A stretch of DNA of 64,000 bases from an uncultured Eubacteriales bacterium (GTDB taxonomy: Bacteria > Bacillota > Clostridia > Peptostreptococcales > Anaerovoracaceae). The translations under genes and the position numbers were made by a program. The first letter of the stretch is position 1; each line of letters begins with the position of its first letter. The notes beneath the pieces were generated by a model that ran no database searches, was not told the origin of the DNA, and worked only from the letters and a program-made list of their open reading frames with translations. The stretch lies in NCBI GenBank assembly GCA_902795135.1, contig CADBJW010000005.1:1-64000 (forward strand). The letters are read 5' to 3'. Positions 8,149 through 16,596 of this stretch are shown here, one piece after another.

Positions 8149-9045
8149 TTAAAGCAGGTGGTTTTCGATAACCTGTACATCAGGGTTGAAGTCTTCGATC
8201 TGCAGATAGTATTCCGCAGCGTCGAGAAATGCCTGCATTGGTGCCAGACCGATAACCTCTGTTCCGATTACGTTGACGCCGTATCTTGCGGCTTCTCTTC
8301 TTACGAGCTCCAGTACTCTGTGGAGTGGTGTTACGTTAAAGTTTGTCATGTTGATGGATACCTGCGCAACATTTCTGTCTTCCAGCAAAAGTCCCATAGC
8401 TTTAACGCACTTAAATCCGCCTTTTACTTCTCTGATAATATTTGCAATCTTCTTCGCGATCTCGACATTGTCTGTTGCCAGGTTGATGTTAAACGCGATA
8501 AGTGGAGGTCTGGCGCCTACTGCAACAACGCCGCCTGTTGGGTGGATTCTCTGTCCACCGAAATCCGGGATCCACTTGTCTTCCTTGACCTTTTCGGCCA
8601 TTCCTTCAAACTGGCCTTTTCTGATCTTTGCCAGATTCTTTCTGTGTTTTGCTGTTGCGGAGTCTTCATAAAGAAATACCGGCAGATCTGCCTCTTCGGC
8701 AATTCTTGCTCCGACTTTCTTTGAAAGCTCAATGCAATCTTCTGTCGTTGCTTCTTTGATTGGAATGAACGGCATTACGTCAACACAACCCATTCTTGGG
8801 TGTCCGCCTTCATGCTTCGTCAGGTCGATCAGCTCAACGGCTTTCTTTGCCAGCTTTATACTTGCTTCTTCGACCGCTTCCGGACTTCCCATGTAGGTAA
8901 TAACGGACCGGTTATGCGTCTCATCGGATGAGTAGTCAAGAAGTGTACATCCTGCAGTGTTTCGAATCTGGTCTACACATGCTTCGATGACTTCCTGGTT
9001 TCTGCCTTCACTGATGTTTGGTACACTTTCAATAATTTTTGCCAT
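8149..9045 (-). CDS. ftcD: Glutamate formimidoyltransferase
   Basis: Transfers the formimino group of N-formimino-L-glutamate to tetrahydrofolate, yielding glutamate and 5-formimino-THF. The 298-residue protein corresponds to the transferase half of mammalian FTCD: it begins IIESVPNISEGRNQEVIEAC and has the conserved HEGGHPRMGCVDVMPFIP motif around the catalytic His. The cyclodeaminase half is a separate gene directly upstream (fchA, 9-bp gap). A strong GGAGG site precedes the ATG. With hutHUI it completes conversion of histidine to glutamate plus a one-carbon unit. Confidence 0.95.
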   Translation of the reverse strand: MAKIIESVPNISEGRNQEVIEACVDQIRNTAGCTLLDYSSDETHNRSVITYMGSPEAVEEASIKLAKKAVELIDLTKHEGGHPRMGCVDVMPFIPIKEATTEDCIELSKKVGARIAEEADLPVFLYEDSATAKHRKNLAKIRKGQFEGMAEKVKEDKWIPDFGGQRIHPTGGVVAVGARPPLIAFNINLATDNVEIAKKIANIIREVKGGFKCVKAMGLLLEDRNVAQVSINMTNFNVTPLHRVLELVRREAARYGVNVIGTEVIGLAPMQAFLDAAEYYLQIEDFNPDVQVIENHLL

Positions 9046-9054
9046 AGCTTCCTC

Positions 9055-9681
9055 CTATAAACTTCCCTCTATTTCTGCATATAAACGTCTTGCGATTTCC
9101 TCGCCTTCCGCCAGCATTTTCTTACCATCTTCTTCGCATTTTGCTGCAAAAGCTTCGTCCTTGACTCCCGGCAGATTGATTTTGACGTTGAGCCATGCGC
9201 CTCTCATGCAGGTCATGAAATTGAGCACGCCTACGCCATAGTCACTGGCACAGTTTGTGTTGAAGTGACCCTGAAGTCTGTCTGCCAGTTTCAGGCCTTT
9301 GTATGAATACTCCATCACGCTGAATGGAACTTTTGTCGCTTCCAGAGTTCCATCTGCGATTGCCTTTTTACGGAGTGCCTTTTCGTCCGGCGTTTCTTTT
9401 GGCATCTTGAACGCGGCCGCAATGAGATTGTACGCATCTGTATCCCGGTCGATGGATGCAGCCAGCTCTTCATAAAGTGCAACGGCTTCTTCTTTGATTG
9501 CCGCACAATATTCATGCTCATCCGCATACTTTTTCTTTGATGTGGTCAGATCGCACACCATTGCCATAAGCGCTGCTCCCTGTGCGCCTGCAAGAGCGCT
9601 TACGGAACCGCCGCCTGGTGCCGGTGCATCAGATAACAGAACGTCCAGATATTCGTTGAGTTTCAAATCGATTAATTTCAT
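9055..9681 (-). CDS. fchA: Formimidoyltetrahydrofolate cyclodeaminase
   Basis: Converts 5-formimino-THF to 5,10-methenyl-THF and ammonia. The 208-residue all-helical protein carries the SDAPAPGGGSVSALAGAQGA signature and the KKYADEHEY segment typical of the family. The frame is open 20 codons further upstream, but the start at 9681 follows an AAGGAG site and overlaps the hutI stop as TAATG. It provides the link from histidine breakdown to the folate pool, which matters in anaerobes that use one-carbon units for biosynthesis or acetogenic reactions. Confidence 0.93.
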   Translation of the reverse strand: MKLIDLKLNEYLDVLLSDAPAPGGGSVSALAGAQGAALMAMVCDLTTSKKKYADEHEYCAAIKEEAVALYEELAASIDRDTDAYNLIAAAFKMPKETPDEKALRKKAIADGTLEATKVPFSVMEYSYKGLKLADRLQGHFNTNCASDYGVGVLNFMTCMRGAWLNVKINLPGVKDEAFAAKCEEDGKKMLAEGEEIARRLYAEIEGSL

Positions 9682-10907
9682 TATACTAATTCTCCTTTTT
9701 TGATAACCTTTTCTGCAAGGTTGGATCCAAATCGGTAACAAACCATTTCAAAGTCCGGTGCGTTCCAAATTACCATATCGGCCTGTTTGCCTGGTTCAAT
9801 GGTTCCCACCAGATCGCCCCGGTTGATCGCGCATGCCGGATTGATGGTCACAGCAGTAAGAACTTCTTCCGGTGTAAGTCTGTACTTCAGACATCCCAGA
9901 TTCATGGCGAGCTGCAGATTCAGGGATGGACAGGAACCCGGGTTAAAGTCACTGGCAATGGCAACCGGAATGCCCTTCTCAATCATAGCCTTTGCCGGCG
10001 CATAGGTCGCACCGAGGTAGAAGGATGTAGCCGGAAGACACATGGCGGTCGTTCCTCCTGCAGCCATGGCGTCCATGCCGCTTTCTTTGATCGCAATCAG
10101 GTGTTCTGCGGAAGTCGCTTCCATTTCTCCTGCCAGCTCCGTTCCACCGATGGCTTCGATTTCATCGGCATGGATTTTCAGATCAAATCCGGCTTCTCTG
10201 GCAGCCTGCATGTACTTTCTGCTCTGCGCTGCGTCAAACACGGCTTCTTCACAGAAAATATCGCAAAACTCTGCCAGGCCCTGCTTCTTGACTTCCGGAA
10301 TCATTTCCTTGCAAAGGAACTCGATATATTCGTCGCCTTTGTCTTCGTATTCCGGCGGAATCGCATGGGCTCCCATAAAGGTCGGAACGACATCCATCTT
10401 ATGGTTCTCTTTCATGGAGTTGATGACGCGGAGCATCTTGAGTTCGCTGTCCATGGTCAGGCCGTAGCCGCTTTTTACTTCACAGGTCGTTACGCCGAAG
10501 CCCAGCATTTCATCCAGAAACGCCGCACTCTTCTCATACAGTGCCTCTTCGGAAGCGTCTCTCGTTTTTCTTACTGTGTCCAAAATGCCGCCGCCGGCTC
10601 TGAGAATATCCAGATATCCGGCTCCGGCGATCTTCATAGCCAGTTCATGCTGTCTGTATCCGCCGAAAACCAAATGGGTATGTCCGTCTACGAGACCCGG
10701 CGTAACGAGTTTGCCTTCTGCATCGATCACCTGATCGAATGCGCTCCCATCGCTTTTGCCGTTTGCAACGATCTCTTTGACGATCCCGTCCTCGATGACG
10801 ACTTCCACGTTATTGTATTTTTCGTTTAATCCCTGCTTACTGCCTTTGTGGCTGTAGCTGCCCACAGGTGTCTGCAGGCAGCCGATATTGGTTACAAGTG
10901 TTTTCAT
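9681..10907 (-). CDS. hutI: Imidazolonepropionase
   Basis: Amidohydrolase-superfamily metalloenzyme that opens 4-imidazolone-5-propionate to N-formimino-L-glutamate. The 408 residues contain the metal-binding DGHTHLVFGG motif, the KSGYGLTMDSELKML segment, a HADE motif and the ASDFNPGSCPSLN metal-site stretch near the C-terminus, all family hallmarks. It lies 27 bp downstream of hutU and is coupled to fchA by a TAATG overlap. Confidence 0.95.
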   Translation of the reverse strand: MKTLVTNIGCLQTPVGSYSHKGSKQGLNEKYNNVEVVIEDGIVKEIVANGKSDGSAFDQVIDAEGKLVTPGLVDGHTHLVFGGYRQHELAMKIAGAGYLDILRAGGGILDTVRKTRDASEEALYEKSAAFLDEMLGFGVTTCEVKSGYGLTMDSELKMLRVINSMKENHKMDVVPTFMGAHAIPPEYEDKGDEYIEFLCKEMIPEVKKQGLAEFCDIFCEEAVFDAAQSRKYMQAAREAGFDLKIHADEIEAIGGTELAGEMEATSAEHLIAIKESGMDAMAAGGTTAMCLPATSFYLGATYAPAKAMIEKGIPVAIASDFNPGSCPSLNLQLAMNLGCLKYRLTPEEVLTAVTINPACAINRGDLVGTIEPGKQADMVIWNAPDFEMVCYRFGSNLAEKVIKKGELV

Positions 10908-10934
10908 GTTTCTCTCACATCCCTTTAGGCTTTT

Positions 10935-12959
10935 CTATTTTACGTATTTGTCGACAACTTCTGCTACGAGATCGTCGGATGCAATGTAAGGAATGGTAAT
11001 GTGTCCCTTACCCGCATAGTTGGCGTTGTATTCTACGGATGTTTCTACCGCGTGTTCGTTTCTCGCCCAGTTTCTTCTGGCAACGCCGCCCATAACGTCC
11101 CACATCATTGCGGAGTGCAGGATCTTGTCAACTCTTTCACTTCCATCCAGAAGCAATCCGAAGCCGCCGTTGATGGCTTTGCCGATTCCTACGCCGCCGC
11201 CGTTATGAAGTGCACAAAGGCTCATGCCTCTGGCTGCGTTTCCTGCATAGCACTGAACGGCCATATCTGCCATTACATTGGAACCATCCTTGATGTTGGA
11301 TGTTTCTCTGAATGGGGAGTCGGTTCCGGATACGTCGTGGTGGTCTCTTCCCATCATGACCGGACCGATCTTGCCTTCTCTTACCAGCTTATTGAATGCG
11401 AGACCGATGTCTCTTCTGCCTTCTGCATCCTGATAAAGGATTCTTGCCTGTGTTCCTACGACCAGCTTGTTCTTCTCTGCGTCGCGGATCCAGATCCAGT
11501 TGTCTCTGTCCTGACCGCGTCTGTTTGGATCGATGACATCCATAGCCGCCTGGTCTGTGGCTCTAAGGTCTTCCGGTTTGCCGGACAGGCATACCCATCT
11601 AAATGGACCGTAGCCATAGTCAAAGAGTACCGGACCCATAATGTCTTCTACGTAGGACGGCCAGATAAATCCGTCTTTATCATCGATGCCGTTCTTGGAG
11701 ATTTCCTTAACGCCGGCATCATACATTGCCTTCATGAAGGAGTTGCCGTAGTCGAAGAAGTAGGTTCCTCTCTCTGTGAGGGTCTTGATTGCGGCATAAT
11801 GTCTGTGCAATGTCTTATCAACTTCCTGACAGAACTTGTCTCTGTCTTCGTGAAGCATTTTAGTTCTTTCTTCGAAAGTATATCCAACCGGGCAGTATCC
11901 GCCGTTGTATACGTTATGGCAGGAAGTCTGGTCGGAAAGCAGATCGATGTGGAAGTTTCTCTTTACAGCGTCTTCCAGCAGGTCAACGATGTTTCCGTGG
12001 TAAGCGATGGATACGCTTTCCTTTGCAGCCAGCTTTTCTTCTGCCAGCTTGAATACTTCGTCAAGGTCTTCGCAGACAACGTCTACCCAGCCCTGATCAT
12101 GTCTGGTTTCAATTCTGGATTTGTCAACTTCTGCGAAAATGCCGACTGCATTTGCAATGTTTGCTGCCTTTGGCTGTGCACCACTCATACCACCAAGGCC
12201 GGATGATACAAATGTATGTCCTGCCAGATCGCCGTCTTCCGGAACGCCCAGTTCCTTACGGCCTGCATTAAGAATTGTGTTGAATGTACCGTGAACGATG
12301 CCCTGCGGTCCGATGTACATCCAGCCGCCTGCTGTCATCTGTCCATAGTTTGCAACGCCCATTTCCTCAGCAACTTCCCAGTCTTCCAGATTGTCATACA
12401 TACCAATCATAATGGAGTTTGTAATAATGACTCTCGGTGCTTCCGGCTTGGATGGGAACAATCCCAGAGGATGTCCGGATTCAACAACCAGTGTCTGTTC
12501 GTCGGTCATCTCTTCCAGATACTTTTTGATCAGTCTGTACTGGAGCCAGTTCTGACAAACCTGTCCGGTCTCACCATACGTAACCAGTTCATACGGATAA
12601 AGCGCTACCTCGAAGTCCAGATTGTTGTCGATCATGACCTGGAATGCTTTTCCTGCCAGGCAATTGCCTTTGTATTCATCAATCGGCTTGCCATAGATTC
12701 TGCCTTCCGGTCTGTAACGATATGCGTAAACTCTTCCCAGAGTTGTGAGCTCTTCCATGAATTCCGGTGCCAGCTTTTCGTGAAGTTCTTCCGGAACGTA
12801 TCTGAGGGCATTCTTCAGAGCAATCTTTGCCTGTGCATTGGTCAGTCTGAATCCTCTGTCCGGTGCTCTACGGATTCCTTCCTGGAATTTCGGATAATCC
12901 GGATATTCGTTATCGAGCTTGATCGTCATTGCCTTTGCAATATCTTTGTTTTCTAACAT
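10935..12959 (-). CDS. hutU: Urocanate hydratase
   Basis: Adds water to urocanate to give imidazolonepropionate, using a tightly bound NAD+ as electrophile. The protein has 674 residues, longer than the roughly 550-residue Pseudomonas and Bacillus enzymes but in keeping with the long form seen in many anaerobes and eukaryotes. Conserved stretches include QMTAGGWMYIGPQGIVHGT, SSGLGGMSGAQPKA near the dinucleotide site, and the SGTDSPFRETSNIKDGS segment. A GGAGG site precedes the ATG. It is second in the operon, after hutH. Confidence 0.94.
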   Translation of the reverse strand: MLENKDIAKAMTIKLDNEYPDYPKFQEGIRRAPDRGFRLTNAQAKIALKNALRYVPEELHEKLAPEFMEELTTLGRVYAYRYRPEGRIYGKPIDEYKGNCLAGKAFQVMIDNNLDFEVALYPYELVTYGETGQVCQNWLQYRLIKKYLEEMTDEQTLVVESGHPLGLFPSKPEAPRVIITNSIMIGMYDNLEDWEVAEEMGVANYGQMTAGGWMYIGPQGIVHGTFNTILNAGRKELGVPEDGDLAGHTFVSSGLGGMSGAQPKAANIANAVGIFAEVDKSRIETRHDQGWVDVVCEDLDEVFKLAEEKLAAKESVSIAYHGNIVDLLEDAVKRNFHIDLLSDQTSCHNVYNGGYCPVGYTFEERTKMLHEDRDKFCQEVDKTLHRHYAAIKTLTERGTYFFDYGNSFMKAMYDAGVKEISKNGIDDKDGFIWPSYVEDIMGPVLFDYGYGPFRWVCLSGKPEDLRATDQAAMDVIDPNRRGQDRDNWIWIRDAEKNKLVVGTQARILYQDAEGRRDIGLAFNKLVREGKIGPVMMGRDHHDVSGTDSPFRETSNIKDGSNVMADMAVQCYAGNAARGMSLCALHNGGGVGIGKAINGGFGLLLDGSERVDKILHSAMMWDVMGGVARRNWARNEHAVETSVEYNANYAGKGHITIPYIASDDLVAEVVDKYVK

Positions 12960-13010
12960 TCGTATCCTCCTTTTTCACCAAAGTAGCTTCTGTCTGTTGT
13001 CCGATTTTTA

Positions 13011-14552
13011 TTATCTGAGTTTGATAATCTTTTCAACAGCGTCGTTGATTGAAAAGTCTTTCACCATTTTATCAAACTTAGCCAGTTCTGGCTGCATAAT
13101 AATGTCTTCTTCGATTGGATCAGAAACCGTTCGGATGTATTCATAAGCAGCTCTCGTTGCTGGTGCCAGGTTGTCGATACCACCTTCGCCCTGTTCCTGT
13201 CTGAGCCAAATTGCCTGTGCTGCTGCACTCAATTCAATGCCGATGATCTTCTGAACATTGTCCAATACCATGGCAGATGTTCTGGCGGATGTCGTTCCCA
13301 TTGATACATGGTCTTCCTGGTTTGCGGAAGTCGGAATGGAATCCACACATGCCGGGTGATCGTAAACTTTGTTTTCGGATGCCATGGATGCTGCCGCATA
13401 CTGCGCGATCATGTATCCGGAGTTCAGGCCTCCGTTCTTTACGAGGAATGCAGGCAGTCCTTCGGAAAGCTGTGAGTTAACCAGTCTCTCGATTCTTCGT
13501 TCAGAAACGCTTCCCAGTTCGGAGATGGCGATCTTCAGGAAGTCAAAGGCCAATGCCATTGGCTGTCCGTGGAAGTTACCACCGGAAATGACTTCGTCGC
13601 TGACTGCAAATACCAGTGGGTTATCCGTTACGGCATTGATTTCCAGCGATACTTTGTCATATACATATGCGATCGCATCTCTGGATGCACCATGGATCTG
13701 CGGTACGCATCTCTGTGAATACGGATCCTGTACTTTTACTTCATGAAGCCACTTGGCGTTGTCGGATCCATCCAGAAGGTCTCTCATGTTGGCAGCTTCT
13801 GTGATCTGTCCAACCTGACCACGAATGGCGTGGACTTTTGGATCGTATGCTTTACGGATCGCATGGAGCGCTTCGCCGGTCATTGCTGCTGCAATATCTG
13901 CGGTCTTCAGAAGTTGCATGGCATCATACAGTACGTTTACGCCAACGGCGGTCATCATCTGTGTACCGTTGTTCAGTGCCAGACCTTCCTTCGCTGCCAG
14001 TTCTACCGGAACAAGTCCTTCTGCCGCAAAGGCTTCTTTCGCATCTACGATTCTATCTTTGTATTCTACCTTACCAAGTCCGATCAGTCCCAATGCAATA
14101 CAGGAAAGCGGTGCCAAGTCACCAGAGGATCCTACCGATCCCTTTTCTGGAACGACCGGAACGATGTCAGCATTGAGCATGTCAATCAGAGTCTGTACGG
14201 TTGAGAGTCTGATTCCGGAATACCCGCTTGCCAAAGCATTACATCTCAGCAGCATCGCAGCTCTTACATAGTGCTTCGGGTATTTTTCTCCCATGGCGCA
14301 GGTGTGACTCATAATCAGGTTCTTTTGAAGCTGAGCAGTTTCTTCTTGTGAAATCTTTACGCTTGCAAATCTTCCAAATCCCGTTGTAAGTCCATAGATG
14401 ACTGCGTCTTTCGCAAGTTTGTCTTCTACGTAATCGCGAGCTCTTTTGATATCGATTTTCGCGCCTTCTGTTAATTCGACTTTCTCTCCGTTTCTGCACA
14501 CTTTGATGATGTCTTCTACAGTAAGATTATGTCCGTCAATTTTAATAGTCAT
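13011..14552 (-). CDS. hutH: Histidine ammonia-lyase
   Basis: Eliminates ammonia from histidine to give urocanate. The 513-residue protein starts MTIKIDGHNLTVEDI at an ATG with a GAGGAG site; the longer frame adds 22 unlikely residues. The YGLTTGFGRF substrate loop is present. The MIO cofactor site reads GSVGSSGDLAPLS, with Ser-Ser-Gly at residues 142-144 where the textbook tripeptide is Ala-Ser-Gly. The serine and glycine that form the ring backbone are kept, so activity is expected. It is the first gene of the hut cluster. Confidence 0.94.
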   Translation of the reverse strand: MTIKIDGHNLTVEDIIKVCRNGEKVELTEGAKIDIKRARDYVEDKLAKDAVIYGLTTGFGRFASVKISQEETAQLQKNLIMSHTCAMGEKYPKHYVRAAMLLRCNALASGYSGIRLSTVQTLIDMLNADIVPVVPEKGSVGSSGDLAPLSCIALGLIGLGKVEYKDRIVDAKEAFAAEGLVPVELAAKEGLALNNGTQMMTAVGVNVLYDAMQLLKTADIAAAMTGEALHAIRKAYDPKVHAIRGQVGQITEAANMRDLLDGSDNAKWLHEVKVQDPYSQRCVPQIHGASRDAIAYVYDKVSLEINAVTDNPLVFAVSDEVISGGNFHGQPMALAFDFLKIAISELGSVSERRIERLVNSQLSEGLPAFLVKNGGLNSGYMIAQYAAASMASENKVYDHPACVDSIPTSANQEDHVSMGTTSARTSAMVLDNVQKIIGIELSAAAQAIWLRQEQGEGGIDNLAPATRAAYEYIRTVSDPIEEDIIMQPELAKFDKMVKDFSINDAVEKIIKLR

Positions 14553-14641
14553 AACTCCATCTCCTCTTCTTAAACCATAACGTATTATTTTTATTTTTTT
14601 CAAATAGTCTGTTAACAACTTACATATTATAGACTGTTTGT

Positions 14642-14658
14642 CGGTGATGTTTTCACCG
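14642..14658. promoter_or_regulatory. 17-bp palindrome in the hut promoter region
   Basis: CGGTGA and TCACCG flank a 5-base centre between two TATAAT-like minus-strand hexamers (14625-14630 and 14664-14669), about 90-105 bases before hutH. No matching strong -35 element is visible, so the exact promoter is uncertain. The palindrome is a reasonable candidate operator for the cluster's GntR regulator. Confidence 0.4.
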
Positions 14659-14868
14659 TGTGATAATTATACCCAAACTATTCTGAAAATACTATAGGTT
14701 TGACAAAAATTGGTAGTCTTGTAAAACGTTGTTGTTCTACCTTGTTAAAGCGCTATCGCTTAGCATTTGCAATGGTCTCAGCCTTTTTTCGGCCCATATA
14801 TGGTGTGGCGGGAACCCTCTTCCCGCTGCCTGCCACTTGATGTATGTCCACCGGATCCGCCGCAACAG
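14659..14868. other. Intergenic stretch upstream of hutH, no gene seen
   Basis: About 200 bases between the hut promoter region and the double-ended terminator hold no convincing reading frame. Two small inverted repeats are visible: AAGCG-CTAT-CGCTT at about 14748-14761, and GCGGGAA-CCCTC-TTCCCGC at 14808-14826. Neither is followed by a T tract on either strand. It is probably decayed sequence belonging to the fibronectin-domain remnant. Confidence 0.4.
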
Positions 14869-14907
14869 AAAAAGGCAGAAGACCTGCATGGTTTTCTGCC
14901 TTTTTTT
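14869..14907. terminator. Bidirectional intrinsic terminator
   Basis: AAAAAGGCAGAA and TTCTGCCTTTTT pair around a loop of about 13 bases, with T tracts on both strands. It lies just after the remnant gene and insulates the hut promoter from upstream transcription. Confidence 0.8.
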
Positions 14908-14928
14908 CATCTAAAAATATTTTTTCAT

Positions 14929-15165
14929 TTACTTCGTTTTCACGGTCTTTTTCGCGGACCACTTGGAGTAGAAAGTCGTGCCGCCGGACTTGGTATAAGT
15001 CCTTACCTGAACGTAGTACTTGGTCTTCTTGGCCAGGCCTTTGATCTTCTTGGACTTGGATTTCTTGCCTGCCGTCGCGTACTTCGCGCCGCTCATATTC
15101 GCCTTTGTGGAATAACGGATCTGGTAGCCGTTGAATTTCTTCAGATTTTTCTTGCAAGGAACATA
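14929..15165 (-). pseudogene. Remnant of a surface protein with fibronectin-III-like C-terminal repeat
   Basis: The last 70-odd residues before the TAA read as the end of a fibronectin-type domain: FNGYQIRYSTKANMSGAKY, then KIKGLAKKTKYYVQVRTYTK and SKWSAKKTVKTK. This pattern ends many secreted clostridial cell-surface proteins. Upstream, the frame continues only to about 15243 into unrelated low-complexity sequence that includes the next gene's terminator, with no signal peptide and no plausible start. It is best read as the 3' end of a deleted gene that kept its own terminator. Confidence 0.6.
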
Positions 15166-15216
15166 ATTTTTTCTTCCCGCAGCCGCCCTATGTGAACGGG
15201 GCGGCAAAAGACAGAA

Positions 15217-15267
15217 AAACCCCAGACACGGTCCGAGCTGCATGTGCCGCAGGGTTGTCTGGGGTTT
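15217..15267 (-). terminator. Intrinsic terminator after the CofE-like gene
   Basis: AAACCCCAGACA pairs with TGTCTGGGGTTT around a loop of about 27 bases that can itself pair in part. It is followed on the minus strand by a run of T, 28 bp after the cofE-like stop. Confidence 0.75.
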
Positions 15268-15294
15268 GGTTTCTTCTGAATATTCCTTTGATGA

Positions 15295-16488
15295 TTATTC
15301 GCTTGTGTAATTGTCGAAGTATCCCTGGATGTGGATGATCGGTGTTCCTTTGTCCCCAGATCCGCTGGTCAAGTCACAGAGGGAACCGATCAGATCTGTC
15401 AGCTGTCTTGGCGTCGTTCCTTCGGATTCCATCTTGCCAACAAGACTTCCGTCCTTTTCCTTGATTCTGCCCTGAATAGCTTCCTTCAGTGCATCGCCGC
15501 TCAGATCAGCAAAATCATTGTCCGCCAGATACTTGAGCTTCAGTTCGTTTGGTGTTCCTTCCAAGCCCGGTGTATAGGCTACGCCAACCTGTGGGTCGGC
15601 CAATTCCCAAATTTTTCCAACCGGGTCCTTAAATGCACCGTCTCCGTAGATCATGGCTTCGATGTGCTTGCCGGTTTTTTCGTTGATCCGCTTCTGGATC
15701 TCATCAACGACATACTGGCAATCGTCCGGGAACAGCTTGATGGAATCTTCCGTTGCCTTGTTGGATCCCAGAAGACCGAACTTGGAATTGAATCCGCTTC
15801 CATCCACGGAAGCGTTCAGAATATCGTCCATACCAAGAACGACTTCCGCGCCCTTTGCCTTAAGGATTCTCTTGCTTCTTTCTCTTGTGTGGATATCGCA
15901 GGTGATGACTGTCTTTGTATAGTTCAGAATCTCTTCTGGATGGTTTGCAAAGATTACCTCAACTTCTGCGCCTTCGCCGGTGATGATATCGCTATAATAC
16001 TGTACATAGTCTACGCCGGTGAACTGGTGCTTGTTTTCACCAAACAGCTCTCTGTATTTCTCGAGGGTGAGAACATCACTGTATGGGTTGATTCCCGCTT
16101 CGTCGACCTGATCCATTGTGATCAGCGCGTTACCAACCTCATCACTCGGATAAGTCAGCATAAGAACAATCTTTTCTGCGCCCTTTGCAATTCCTTTCAG
16201 ACAGATTGCGAAACGGTTTCTGGACAGGATCGGCTGAATGACGCCAATGGTCTTTCCGCCGGTCTTGGCTTTTACATCGCTGGCGATGGCATCAATGGAC
16301 GCATAGTTTCCCTGCGCTCTGGCGACGACAGATTCTGTGACGCACACGATGTCTCTGTCGCGGATCTCAAAGCCATCGGTTGATGCTGCTTTCAGCACGC
16401 TCTCAACCACGATGTTCGCAATGTTGTCCCCTTCACGGATGATCGGTCCGCGAATTCCTCTTGATACGGTTCCTACATTTCTTTCCAT
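15295..16488 (-). CDS. CofE-like protein (coenzyme F420-0:L-glutamate ligase family)
   Basis: A 397-residue protein of the F420 gamma-glutamyl ligase family. The N-terminal half shows REGDNIANIVVESV, DRDIVCVTESVVARAQG and NRFAICLKGIAKGA, typical of the CofE nucleotide and metal fold. In methanogens and actinobacteria such enzymes add glutamate to F420-0. This protein is longer than archaeal CofE (about 250 residues), and no other F420 gene is in the window, so a different gamma-glutamyl ligation is likely. It stands alone between its own terminator and parS/parB, with a good GGAG site at the start. Confidence 0.7.
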   Translation of the reverse strand: MERNVGTVSRGIRGPIIREGDNIANIVVESVLKAASTDGFEIRDRDIVCVTESVVARAQGNYASIDAIASDVKAKTGGKTIGVIQPILSRNRFAICLKGIAKGAEKIVLMLTYPSDEVGNALITMDQVDEAGINPYSDVLTLEKYRELFGENKHQFTGVDYVQYYSDIITGEGAEVEVIFANHPEEILNYTKTVITCDIHTRERSKRILKAKGAEVVLGMDDILNASVDGSGFNSKFGLLGSNKATEDSIKLFPDDCQYVVDEIQKRINEKTGKHIEAMIYGDGAFKDPVGKIWELADPQVGVAYTPGLEGTPNELKLKYLADNDFADLSGDALKEAIQGRIKEKDGSLVGKMESEGTTPRQLTDLIGSLCDLTSGSGDKGTPIIHIQGYFDNYTSE

Positions 16489-16562
16489 TTTCTTTCTCCT
16501 TATATGTTAACTTACTATATTTACTAAATATTACGGCCGTCTGCTTTTACGACCAACTCATA

Positions 16563-16578
16563 TGTTTCACGTGAAACA
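16563..16578. other. parS centromere-like site
   Basis: TGTTTCACGTGAAACA is a perfect 16-bp palindrome that differs at a single position from the Bacillus parS consensus. It lies 18 bp after the parB stop, before the CofE-like gene. It should be bound by the ParB encoded next to it, close to the origin. Confidence 0.93.
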
Positions 16579-16596
16579 GTTTCCAGTCAATTCCCT

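Noticed and set aside
14753-15157. Charged 134-codon minus-strand frame overlapping the fibronectin-like remnant
   Set aside because: It runs through two hairpins and the terminator, has no ribosome site, and its sequence is a frame-shifted reading of the remnant.
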